From: Methylocystis sp.
GTDB lineage: Bacteria > Pseudomonadota > Alphaproteobacteria > Rhizobiales > Beijerinckiaceae
Assembly: GCA_016178015.1 (NCBI GenBank)
Contig: JACOUB010000001.1
Span: forward strand, 1-64,000
DNA: 64,000 bases
Direction: 5' to 3'
In this document: piece after piece, positions 1-9,619 of the stretch
Layout: every line of letters begins with the position of its first letter
Numbering within the stretch: position 1 is the stretch's first letter
Position numbers and translations under genes: made by a program
Notes under the pieces: generated by a model
Databases searched by the model: none
The model's input: only the letters and a program-made list of their open reading frames with translations
What the model was told of the DNA's origin: nothing

Positions 1-200
1 CGCTGGTCATCGCCATTGCGACGCTGATGCATGTTTATGTCGAGGCGCCGTCGATGGCGCTCGGCAAGAAGCTCGCCGCCCGGCTGTCGCGCGCCGGCCG
101 TCAGCCGCGCCCCGCATTCAGGGAAAGCCTACCTGAAGCCTCGCCGTCTGTGGGCGCGCCCGGCGCAGGCGAGGCGAGTCCCGTCCTGGAACGCGTGTGA
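1..200 (+). CDS. Acyltransferase 3 family protein, C-terminal fragment
   Basis: This is the 3' end of a gene that starts before the window; the readable frame begins at base 3 and stops with TGA at 198-200. The visible residues contain a hydrophobic segment running into HVYVEAPSMALGKKLA, then a polar Ala/Pro-rich tail. Hydrophobic helix, then (Y)VExP, then a basic LGxxLAxR motif is the usual ending of membrane O-acyltransferases (acyltransferase 3, OafA/ExoZ type), which modify surface polysaccharides in the inner membrane. Only about 65 residues are visible, so the family call rests on this one motif. Confidence 0.55.
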   Translation, partial: LVIAIATLMHVYVEAPSMALGKKLAARLSRAGRQPRPAFRESLPEASPSVGAPGAGEASPVLERV

Positions 201-302
201 CACGAAATCTAAGACGATCAGTTCGGCTTAAGCGCGAAGACCATCTCCCTCGATGGCGCTCGCGCAGGTCGCGCCTCTTGTAGCGCTCGTCAAGTCGCTC
301 TT

Positions 303-356
303 CATGTCCTTTGGTGAAATTTGCGCTCTAGCGCGCAAATTTCACCAAAGGACATG
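303..356. repeat. Perfect 24-bp inverted repeat (long hairpin)
   Basis: Bases 303-326 (beginning CATGTCCTTTGGTG) and 333-356 (ending CAAAGGACATG) are exact reverse complements separated by six bases. It lies about 100 bases after the stop of the upstream acyltransferase gene. It is not followed by a T-run, so it is not a classical Rho-independent terminator, and no second copy was noticed in the window. It could be an mRNA 3'-end stabiliser, a protein-binding palindrome or a remnant of a miniature mobile element. Confidence 0.85.
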
Positions 357-491
357 GATGCCAAATGCCCCGTCGGCCAGCGCCAGTCACCCGAAGGGCT
401 GGAGCGAAGCTTAAAGAACGGCTTGCAAAGCGAAGCGGCGCAAGCCGTTTGACGGGCGATGGACGATGGGGCAACGAGTTGTGTGCACACG

Positions 492-551
492 ATGCCCACA
501 GGGAGAGGGTTATCGCGCCAGAATTTTTGCTGTGGATACGTAATTTCCACA
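492..551. promoter_or_regulatory. Cluster of DnaA-box-like nonamers
   Basis: Three near-matches to the DnaA box TTATCCACA or its relaxed form lie within 60 bases: ATGCCCACA (492-500), TGTGGATAC (531-539, reverse orientation, 8 of 9) and ATTTCCACA (543-551). The gene neighbourhood is not the one usually seen at alphaproteobacterial oriC. This may be a DnaA-regulated promoter or titration site, or chance. Confidence 0.3.
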
Positions 552-726
552 ATTCCCCGATCGGTCACGCTCGAGTATGAAAGGCGCTGACGCGGCAATT
601 TGTCACAGCGTATGACTGGAACAGGTTTTGCTCCCTATATTCCGCGGGAGCATCCTTGTCCGATATATGCTCCAACGAATTGTTCCTCGGCTTGGGAACT
701 ATTCGCGACTCGTGAGGAAAAAGACT

Positions 727-996
727 GTGATTACCGTTGCGCAGTGCGCCGCCTTTGCAGGTCTCGGCTCAGACGAAACGATCTTGGGCGTGTCTCCGTC
801 CGCCGGCCATCATTCGCTGCTGTCGAGTTACCTGCTCAACCTGAGCAGGGGCCCGGCCGCCGTGCGCGACATGATTGTCGCGGATCTGCGCGCGTTTTTG
901 GACCTCGGAGCGCCGCAACGGGCGGCGGACCTTTTGATCGTGCTGCGCTTGTTCCTTTCCGACTTTCCGCAAGCAAGATGCGGCGCGCCGGCCTGA
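727..996 (+). CDS. Conserved small protein of unknown function
   Basis: An 89-residue, mostly helical, soluble protein without Cys pairs or membrane segments. I recognise the pattern AQCAAFAxLxSDE...SLLSSYLLNL.RGPxAVRDMIVADxRxFLDLGA as a small hypothetical protein conserved in Hyphomicrobiales, but its function is not known to me. The GTG at 727 is preferred over upstream ATG codons because GAGGAAA lies at the right distance before it (about 712-718) and family members begin there. A long non-coding region with palindromes precedes it. Confidence 0.7.
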   Translation: MITVAQCAAFAGLGSDETILGVSPSAGHHSLLSSYLLNLSRGPAAVRDMIVADLRAFLDLGAPQRAADLLIVLRLFLSDFPQARCGAPA

Positions 997-1036
997 GCGA
1001 CGGAACATTCTTGCAATTCCCGCTCGCCTCAAAGCC

Positions 1037-1885
1037 TTAAGCGGTTCGCGTTTTCCCTCGGCCGAACCCCGCGCGGGCGATTCTGTCGTATTCGGCGCGC
1101 ACCAAAGCCGTTCCATAGGCGCGCTCCAGACGGCGCACGGCAAAGTGCCCGCGCGCTAACGTCTGGAAATGTTCGGTGAAGGCGAGATTGACCGCCGCGC
1201 CGCCCATGGCGCCGAGCAGCGGCACGGCTTGCGCGGCGGTCTTTTGCGTCACGACGACCCCGAAACGCGCGGCGATCTGGCCGATCAGCTTGACGAGAAC
1301 CGGCGCCGCCTCGTCCGCGACGGCGCGTTCTGCGACGTAGCGCGCCGCATCGCTCACCGATTTGGCGAAGACGCCGCGCAAGGCGAAATAGCCGCCTTCG
1401 AGGATGTTGCCTTCGCTGGCGTGGCCGCCCAGCGCGAAGACTTGCAGGCAGGCGAACGCCGCCTCGGGGTCGGCGAGATTTTCGCCCTCCTTAAGCGCGA
1501 CAGCGGCGATTGAGCGCAGCATGATCGTCGTCGAGATCGGCAGTTCGACCGGAAGGCTGGCCAGCCCCACGGCGCCGCCGAGCGCGCCGGAGGCCATCGC
1601 CAGCCGCCGGTGGAGACGAGCGGCGTCGCCTGTCGCCGGCGCCCCGTCCAGGCTCGACAAGGCGATGCGCAGCGCCGCGCGCAGGGCGCTCGTCGTCGCG
1701 GCGGAGACCGCTGCCTGCAGCCTGACGGGAATGAAGCGTCCGGCAAAGCCGATCTGGCGGCCCGCCATGCCGACCAGCCGTTGAGCGAAACTGGTCTTCT
1801 CCAGGGCGTTCACGGCCGCCGCGAGCGCGGCGAGATCGGCGCTGCTCATCGTTGGCGCGAATGGCGCTGGCAGGTCATAGGTCAC
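1037..1885 (-). CDS. EcsC family protein
   Basis: About 282 residues, rich in Ala/Gly, with two hydrophobic central segments (around the LGGAVGLASLPVELPISTTI region) and the run of small residues near PLLGAMGGAAVNLAFTEHF that typifies EcsC-family proteins. In Bacillus, EcsC is encoded with an ABC transporter; in Proteobacteria the family is usually a lone gene of unknown role. The GTG at 1885 is chosen because AGGA lies nine bases upstream. An ATG 12 codons downstream (1849) is the alternative. It is transcribed away from the ParDE operon, and the shared upstream region contains a pentanucleotide repeat. Confidence 0.75.
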   Translation of the reverse strand: MTYDLPAPFAPTMSSADLAALAAAVNALEKTSFAQRLVGMAGRQIGFAGRFIPVRLQAAVSAATTSALRAALRIALSSLDGAPATGDAARLHRRLAMASGALGGAVGLASLPVELPISTTIMLRSIAAVALKEGENLADPEAAFACLQVFALGGHASEGNILEGGYFALRGVFAKSVSDAARYVAERAVADEAAPVLVKLIGQIAARFGVVVTQKTAAQAVPLLGAMGGAAVNLAFTEHFQTLARGHFAVRRLERAYGTALVRAEYDRIARAGFGRGKTRTA

Positions 1886-1960
1886 GCGAAGCGTCCTAGC
1901 AGAGATTTTCAGCAAACATCGGACGCGCCGGCGCGCCTTGCAAGGGACAAGACAAAAGAG

Positions 1961-1995
1961 AGGAGAGGAGAGGAGAGGAGAGGAGAGGAGAGGAG
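1961..1995. repeat. Pentanucleotide microsatellite (AGGAG)x7
   Basis: Seven exact tandem copies of AGGAG, with partial units before them, lie in the divergent intergenic region between the EcsC-family gene and parD. The unit matches the Shine-Dalgarno core on the plus strand, but no start codon follows closely. Confidence 0.95.
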
Positions 1996-2074
1996 GAATC
2001 GGCTAGGCCCTCGCTTCGCCGACGACGGCTTCGTGAGGCTTAGTCGAAATTCAAGCTGAGACGCCACCCGATGT

Positions 2075-2089
2075 TGGCAAACTTTGCCA
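2075..2089. promoter_or_regulatory. Probable ParD operator palindrome
   Basis: TGGCAAA-C-TTTGCCA is a perfect 7-bp inverted repeat 39 bases upstream of parD. Ribbon-helix-helix antitoxins typically autorepress by binding such short palindromes at their own promoter. Assignment to ParD is by position. Confidence 0.5.
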
Positions 2090-2128
2090 TTAATGCTAGT
2101 CTCGTCTCGATTCGAGGAGCGGTCCGTC

Positions 2129-2410
2129 ATGCCGACCCGCAACATCAGTCTCACCCCCGAGCAGGACGCCTTCATCGAGAAGGCGGTGAAGTCCGGTGAA
2201 TACCAGAACGCCAGCGAAGCCGTACGCGATGCGCTGCGCGCACTCCGACAGCGCCGGCGCGAAGACGCACTCAAGCTCGAGGCGTTGCGGATGCAGATCA
2301 AAACCGGCGTCGATTCGCTCGAACGCGGCGAGTTCACGGAAGTCGCCGATGCCGACCTCGACCGCTATCTCGAAGGTTTGACGGCCGCATCAGCTGAGCG
2401 GGCGCGTTGA
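2129..2410 (+). CDS. parD: Type II antitoxin, ParD/CopG-like
   Basis: A 93-residue protein. The N-terminal half (MPTRNISLTPEQDAFIEKAV, then GEYQNASEAVRDALRAL) is a ribbon-helix-helix DNA-binding fold of the ParD type. The charged C-terminal half would wrap the toxin. The ATG at 2129 follows GAGGA by about ten bases. An upstream ATG at 2084 would put the start inside the putative operator. The gene ends five bases before the toxin gene, so the two are co-transcribed. It should neutralise the ParE toxin and autorepress the operon through the palindrome at 2075-2089. Confidence 0.88.
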   Translation: MPTRNISLTPEQDAFIEKAVKSGEYQNASEAVRDALRALRQRRREDALKLEALRMQIKTGVDSLERGEFTEVADADLDRYLEGLTAASAERAR

Positions 2411-2414
2411 GGCG

Positions 2415-2780
2415 ATGGCGCGCTTTCGCCTCTCGCGGCTCGCGGAGGTCGACCTTGCACACATCCTGTCAACGAGCGAGCAACGATGGGGAACGGAGGG
2501 CAGGCGCCGTTACGCCGCAATTCTCGCGGCGGCCATGCGCAAAGCGGCGTCCGACCCGGAAGGTCCAGCGACGCGACATCGCGCCGAATTGCTGCCCGGC
2601 ATCCGCAGCTTCCATATACGGCATACGCGCGGCGATGACCCGGAGGCGAAGGTACGGCGACCGGTGCACGTTCTCTATTATCGCGCGGTCGCGCCCGACG
2701 TGGTCGAGATCGTCCGCGTGCTGCACGAGCGTATGGAGCCGAGCCGGCATGTGGGCGCTGACAACGAAATCACGGATTGA
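2415..2780 (+). CDS. parE: Type II toxin, RelE/ParE family
   Basis: A 121-residue protein with the RelE/ParE layout: an N-terminal strand (FRLSRLAEVDLAHIL), helices around QRWGTEGRRRYAAIL, then GIRSFHIRHTR and VHVLYYRAVAPDVVEIVRVLHERM, the classic ParE ending (IVRVLHxRMD). Characterised ParE proteins inhibit DNA gyrase, while RelE relatives cleave mRNA. The ending favours ParE. It directly follows the antitoxin gene with a four-base gap. No truncation is seen, so the pair looks intact. Confidence 0.88.
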   Translation: MARFRLSRLAEVDLAHILSTSEQRWGTEGRRRYAAILAAAMRKAASDPEGPATRHRAELLPGIRSFHIRHTRGDDPEAKVRRPVHVLYYRAVAPDVVEIVRVLHERMEPSRHVGADNEITD

Positions 2781-2891
2781 GTGACGCCGCCGAGAACAGA
2801 CGCAGCTACCGAAGCGCTCAATGATTTGCATGTCATTGAAGCCGTCAAACGCGGTTTAATCGAAGTAAAAAGCGATCGCAACAGGGCCGGT

Positions 2892-3635
2892 TCATGCCGG
2901 CGCGGCGAAATCGAGCAGCCGATCGGCGGGGAAGTCGTAGAGCCTGCCGGTCGCGCGCCAGTCCGGCCGGCACATCGCCACGACCTTGGGGGCGAAATCC
3001 TGTGGCGTCCGCAGCGTCATCGGATCTTCGCCGGGCATGGCGCGAGCGCGCATCGCCGTGCGCAGCGAGCCGGGATTGGCGAGCATCACCTTGATGTTCG
3101 TGGTGTTGGCCGTTTCCGCGGCATAGGTGCGGGCAAGCGCCTCGAGCGCCGCCTTGGCGACCGCGTAAGGCCCCCAATAGGGCTTGATCCGATGCGCGGC
3201 GCCGGACGTGATGAACACGCATCGCCCCGCGTCGGACGCGAGCAATAGGAGATCGAGGGCGCGAATGAGCCGCCAATTGGCGGTCACATTGATCGCGAGC
3301 ACCTCATCCCATTGCTGCGGATCGACATGCGCGAGCGGGCTCAGCGGCCCTAAAATTCCGGCGGCGCCGATGAGAATGTCGAGCTTGCCCCAGCGCGCGA
3401 ACAGGCTGGCGCCCAAGCGATCGATGGCCTCGACGTCCTCAAGATCGCAAGGAACCAGGGTAGCCTGCCCGCCAATCGCGATGATGTCGTCATCGAGCTC
3501 CTCGAGCGCGCGTTGCGTGCGCGCCAACGCCACGACATGGGCGCCGTCGCGCGCCAGCGCCATTGCAATGGCGCGCCCGACGCCGCGCGAGGCGCCGGTG
3601 ACGAGGGCGAGCCGGCCAGACAGGGAAAGGGACAT
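2892..3635 (-). CDS. SDR family NAD(P)-dependent oxidoreductase
   Basis: A 247-residue classical short-chain dehydrogenase/reductase. Residues 12-19 (TGASRGVG) form the Rossmann nucleotide-binding turn. The catalytic Ser is in ITSGAAHR and the Tyr/Lys pair in YAVAK. The usual NNAG is GAAG here. The sequence resembles the YciK/FabG-like group, but the substrate cannot be read from it. No operon partner is evident: the BrnA-type gene upstream on the same strand is 68 bases away and unrelated. Confidence 0.85.
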   Translation of the reverse strand: MSLSLSGRLALVTGASRGVGRAIAMALARDGAHVVALARTQRALEELDDDIIAIGGQATLVPCDLEDVEAIDRLGASLFARWGKLDILIGAAGILGPLSPLAHVDPQQWDEVLAINVTANWRLIRALDLLLLASDAGRCVFITSGAAHRIKPYWGPYAVAKAALEALARTYAAETANTTNIKVMLANPGSLRTAMRARAMPGEDPMTLRTPQDFAPKVVAMCRPDWRATGRLYDFPADRLLDFAAPA

Positions 3636-3703
3636 GAATTCGCGTCACTCGAAATCTCGACCGCCAAAGTTCGCAAAAAAATCCCGAACGAGCCGGTTGC
3701 GCC

Positions 3704-4045
3704 TCACCCCGCCTTCCGCCGCGCCTCGACGTAACGGCGCAAGACCGCGTTGATCCGCGTCTGATAGCCGCGTCCCCGCGCCTTGAACCAGCCGAGCACG
3801 TCCTCATCGACGCCGAGGTGAATGTATTTCTTGCGCGTCGTCTCGACGGCGCGCGTCCATTGCTCGTCCGACATCGGCAAGGCGTCGGGGTCGCTCAGGG
3901 CGGCGGCCTCGATCTCGTCCTCCGTCTTGGCGCCGAGCTTTTTCCAGTCGGTTCCGCCCGCGCCCGGGCGCAAACTGCCGTCGGGCTGGCGCACATACAT
4001 GCGGCCCTCAATCAGAAAAGCCTGCGTCGCGTCGATGTCGTTCAT
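3704..4045 (-). CDS. BrnA-type antitoxin (orphan)
   Basis: A 113-residue protein whose C-terminal half (DEDVLGWFKARGRGYQTRINAVLRRYVEA) is the ribbon-helix-helix region of BrnA antitoxins (DUF4415). Central residues include the frequent LSDPDALPMSDEQW motif. BrnA normally follows brnT, a RelE-like ribonuclease gene. Here the bases upstream (4046-4300) hold only a palindromic repeat and then gyrA, so no partner toxin is present. It may be a solitary regulator or the remnant of a module whose toxin was lost. Confidence 0.75.
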   Translation of the reverse strand: MNDIDATQAFLIEGRMYVRQPDGSLRPGAGGTDWKKLGAKTEDEIEAAALSDPDALPMSDEQWTRAVETTRKKYIHLGVDEDVLGWFKARGRGYQTRINAVLRRYVEARRKAG

Positions 4046-4110
4046 AAACGGCTCGTTCTCTCTGATTGGCCAAGCGCGCTGAAATCATACCAGCGGCCAG
4101 AAATAATAAC

Positions 4111-4253
4111 CCGTCATGGCCGGGCTTGTCCCGGCCACCCACGCCGGGAAGCCCCGGTGTTTCGCCATGAAAAGTGAAGGGTTTTCACCTCGTCTGGAAA
4201 CCTTCCCGCAACGTCCCGGCGTGGATGCCCGCGACAAGCGCGGGCATGACGGC
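4111..4253. repeat. Palindromic repeat family E, copy 1
   Basis: Two hairpins face each other: GTCATGGCCGGGCTTGTCCC... at the left, and ...GCCCGCGACAAGCGCGGGC followed by ATGAC at the right, separated by about 80 bases. The same pair recurs at 37044-37185 and several times within 43575-44110. It fills the gap between the BrnA-type gene and the 3' end of gyrA. Confidence 0.85.
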
Positions 4254-4308
4254 GGTCAACATTATTCGCGGTTGGCGTCGGCCGCAAAGGCTCGAGACAA
4301 GACGACCC

Positions 4309-7047
<2,739 letters not shown>

Positions 7048-7205
7048 GGGCGCGCCACTCGGAATGAGCGTTCAAGCGTTTTATCGTATAGGCGATTCTT
7101 CCCTTGGGCGCCAGCGCGGGCGATAGAAGATCATTGTATAAAAACATATACTTAAACAGTACCGCCTGGCATCCTAGCATACTGCTTCCAACATTCGATC
7201 CCGTT

Positions 7206-7320
7206 TGTCATTCCCGGCAGGCCGAAGGCCTGACCGGGAATCAAGGAGTCAACGGCGGAGTTTAGGGCGTTTGCCCTTGGATTCCCGGTTGTTTGGCTCA
7301 CGCGAACGCCGGGAATGACA
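7206..7320. repeat. Palindromic repeat between gapR and gyrA
   Basis: TGTCATTCCCGG (7206-7217) and CCGGGAATGACA (7309-7320) are exact inverted arms of a 115-bp element that also contains smaller hairpins, for example around AGGCCGAAGGCCT. The element lies in the 322-bp gap between gapR and gyrA. The rest of that gap (7048-7205) is AT-richer and likely holds the gyrA promoter; nothing else is seen there. Confidence 0.8.
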
Positions 7321-7369
7321 CGGCGCGCTTTTTCGCCGCCCGCGGTTTTCCGCGCGGCGCGGCGCGGCG

Positions 7370-7615
7370 TTATTCCGACATGCCCAGCGCCGACAGATAG
7401 AGGTCGAGGATTTCCGCTTCCTCCTGGCGTTTGCCCTTGTCCTGGCGGCGCAATGACACGATCCTGCGCATGACCTTGGGATCGAAGCCGGTTCCCTTGG
7501 CCTCGCCGTAAACGTCCTTGATGTCGTCGGCGATGGCGCGCTTTTCTTCTTCCAGCCGCTCGATGCGTTCGATGAAAGCGCGCAGATGGCCGCCGTCGAG
7601 GGTGTTGCTGGCCAT
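7370..7615 (-). CDS. gapR: GapR family nucleoid-associated protein (DUF2312)
   Basis: An 81-residue helical protein matching Caulobacter GapR along its length: [16 protein letters not shown], then [20 protein letters not shown] and [20 protein letters not shown]. Caulobacter GapR encircles overtwisted DNA ahead of replication and transcription and stimulates gyrase and topoisomerase IV. Start chosen at the ATG at 7615 (MASNTL); an ATG three codons upstream (7624) is possible. It lies immediately upstream of gyrA on the same strand, separated by a repeat, an apt neighbour since gyrase is its functional partner. Confidence 0.88.
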   Translation of the reverse strand: MASNTLDGGHLRAFIERIERLEEEKRAIADDIKDVYGEAKGTGFDPKVMRRIVSLRRQDKGKRQEEAEILDLYLSALGMSE

Positions 7616-7859
7616 GATGTCCATTCCGATTGGTCGGGTCGGCGCTCGCGGGGGGCGCGCGCTGCTATTGCCAGGGCTCTTGCCCGACGTCCGCGCGAGC
7701 CATGCTACGCGCGCGTGGGCGCCGTCAAGGCGCGGGCGGCGCCAATCCCCGTTTTCCTGGATTTGGGTTTTGGCCCGATGCCGATCCGGCCTTGAAATCT
7801 GCCATTCCATTGCCGAGATTGCCGGCGATAGCAGGACGCCTATCGGGGACGGAACGATC

Positions 7860-8327
7860 ATGAGCGACGCGCGCGGCGGGAACCGCAGCTATCCCTGGGG
7901 CCATTTTGCGCCTCCGACGCCGCGCGAGGCGCTGGCGGGGGTGCGCCGGCGCCGCGTCATCGCGCTGTGCCTCGATTTTGTCTTGGTGGCGATGTTGTCC
8001 ACGCTGTTGTGGTTCGCCTTGTTTATGCTCAGCTTTGGCTTGTCGGCGTTGCTGTTGCCGCCGTTGTTTCCGCTGGTCGCCTTCTTTTACAACGGCCTCA
8101 CCGTTTCCGGCTGGCGCATGGCGACGCCGGGCATGTGCGTCATGGACCTCGAAATGCGGCTTATGGATGGGCGGCCCGTTCCGTTCCTAAACGCCGGCGT
8201 TCACGCCGTGCTGTTTTATGTAACCTGGCTGTTTCCGCCCTTTTTGCTGGTTTCGCTGGTAACCAGCGACAAACGCTGCCTCCACGACTTGCTCGCCGAC
8301 GTGATCGTGCTGCGGCGGTCTAATTGA
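7860..8327 (+). CDS. RDD family membrane protein
   Basis: A 155-residue protein with an N-terminal soluble lead (about 30 residues), then two closely spaced hydrophobic segments ([20 protein letters not shown] and [15 protein letters not shown]) and a third ([19 protein letters not shown]). Between them is the RDD-type signature [17 protein letters not shown], and [17 protein letters not shown] closes it, as in RDD proteins (consensus RxxxHDxxAGTxVV). The family is of poorly known function, some members having been linked to ion transport. It is divergent from gapR. Confidence 0.8.
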   Translation: MSDARGGNRSYPWGHFAPPTPREALAGVRRRRVIALCLDFVLVAMLSTLLWFALFMLSFGLSALLLPPLFPLVAFFYNGLTVSGWRMATPGMCVMDLEMRLMDGRPVPFLNAGVHAVLFYVTWLFPPFLLVSLVTSDKRCLHDLLADVIVLRRSN

Positions 8328-8409
8328 TGCAGAAATTTCCCTAGCGCGAGGCGGTGGCCGATGCCAACCTGACGCGATATGTTTATCCTTAAAGCAGGAA
8401 CACACGAGC

Positions 8410-9144
8410 GTGACGAGACAGCCCCGCGACGCGCCGCAATTCTATCTGACCTCTCCCGCGCCATGCCCTTATCTCGCTGGCCGCGAGGAACGGAAAGTTT
8501 TTACCCATCTCATTGGACGACGCGCGCCCGCGCTCAACGACACCTTAACGCAGTCTGGCTTTCGCCGCTCGCAGACCATCGCTTACCGGCCAGCCTGCGA
8601 AAACTGTCGGGCGTGTGTTTCCGTCCGCGTCAAGGTCGCGGAATTTGAGCCGACACGCGGTCTGCGGCGCGTGCACAGGCGCAATCTCGATATCGGGGGC
8701 GAAGCGTTGCACCCGCACGCCACCTCCGAGCAATATGCGCTGTTTCGCGTCTATGTCGGCGCCCGCCATCATGATGGCGGCATGGCTGACATGAGCATGG
8801 TCGACTATCAGATGATGGTCGAGGACAGCCATGTCGAGACGAGGCTGTTCGAATACCGCCTGCACGAGCCGGGCGACGCCGCGGCGGGGCGGCTGGTCGC
8901 CTGCTGTCTGACCGACGCGCTCGCCGACGGCCTGTCGATGGTCTATTCCTTCTACGCCCCTGATCTCGACGAGCGGTCGCTGGGCGCCTTCATGATCCTC
9001 GACCATGTCGCGCGCGCACGCCAGGAAGGCTTGGCCTATCTCTACCTCGGCTATTGGGTCGAGGGCTCGCCCAAGATGGACTACAAGGCGCGCTTCCGGC
9101 CCCAGGAGCGGCTCGGCATGGATGGCTGGCGGCGCATGGAGTGA
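8410..9144 (+). CDS. bpt: Aspartate/glutamate leucyltransferase (Bpt/Ate family)
   Basis: A 244-residue aminoacyl-tRNA-protein transferase. The N-terminal domain has [12 protein letters not shown], the Cys-rich motif of the ATE N-terminal domain. The C-terminal GNAT-like domain includes [20 protein letters not shown] and [17 protein letters not shown]. In bacteria such enzymes add Leu to N-terminal Asp/Glu of proteins, marking them for ClpAP through the N-end rule. Databases often call them arginyltransferase. The start is GTG at 8410 with AGGA upstream. Length is normal for the family. Confidence 0.9.
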   Translation: MTRQPRDAPQFYLTSPAPCPYLAGREERKVFTHLIGRRAPALNDTLTQSGFRRSQTIAYRPACENCRACVSVRVKVAEFEPTRGLRRVHRRNLDIGGEALHPHATSEQYALFRVYVGARHHDGGMADMSMVDYQMMVEDSHVETRLFEYRLHEPGDAAAGRLVACCLTDALADGLSMVYSFYAPDLDERSLGAFMILDHVARARQEGLAYLYLGYWVEGSPKMDYKARFRPQERLGMDGWRRME

Positions 9145-9200
9145 ATGCGCTTGCGTTGCGAGAAGGCGCGGCAAGCGCTCACAGTGCGGATCATGGCGTT

Positions 9201-9431
9201 TTAGCGGTGGCCGCGATGCAAACCGCCCCGCCCGTGATGGAACCCATAGTGATGATGCACGCCGTGACGCCAGCGATGCAGGAAAGCCCGTCCGCGCGCC
9301 TCCTGCACGAACGAAGGCGCAGCGGTTTGCGCCGGCGAGGCGATGGGCATGGCGGTTGAGGCCTCCCTGGCGGCAAGCGAGCCGCCAATCGCGATCACGG
9401 CCGCGCAAACAAGTTTGACGGAAGGTTTCAT
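9201..9431 (-). CDS. Small secreted His-rich protein
   Basis: A 76-residue protein. Residues 1-26 (MKPSVKLVCAAVIAIGGSLAA...) look like a Sec signal peptide. The mature part ends in a His/Gly/Arg-rich tail (HGVHHHYGFHHGRGGLHRGH) with at least ten histidines. The start at 9431 is supported by GGAGG seven bases before it. Such short His-rich exported peptides are common in Hyphomicrobiales and may bind metals, but no function is established. No operon partner. Confidence 0.65.
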   Translation of the reverse strand: MKPSVKLVCAAVIAIGGSLAAREASTAMPIASPAQTAAPSFVQEARGRAFLHRWRHGVHHHYGFHHGRGGLHRGHR

Positions 9432-9619
9432 GGTGCGTCCTCCGAAGCGTGTCCTCGAGCGCCGATAAGTCGACTCGTTGCTCTCGAACAAGCGCCGAAC
9501 GTTAGGCTGGGGTTAACCATGGGACGTGTTTCGACGCATATCGTTGGGGCGATATAGCGTTTGTTCAACATCTGACAATCAAGCTGCCAAACAGTTCTCG
9601 TCTCGCGGAGCAGCTTAAG

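Larger units (their letters stand above)
201..726. other. Non-coding stretch with two hairpins and DnaA-box-like sites
   Basis: No credible gene is seen in these 526 bases. The stretch contains a long perfect inverted repeat (303-356), a second hairpin with 10-bp arms AACGGCTTGC (417-426) and GCAAGCCGTT (440-449), a palindrome GTGTGCACAC (481-490), and a cluster of DnaA-box-like nonamers (492-551). The segment from about 500 to 700 is less GC-rich than its surroundings, which fits a regulatory region for the gene starting at 727. Confidence 0.5.

Noticed and set aside
201-726. Chromosome replication origin
   Set aside because: Only degenerate DnaA boxes and no flanking hemE, maf or dnaN-type genes; kept only as a regulatory observation.
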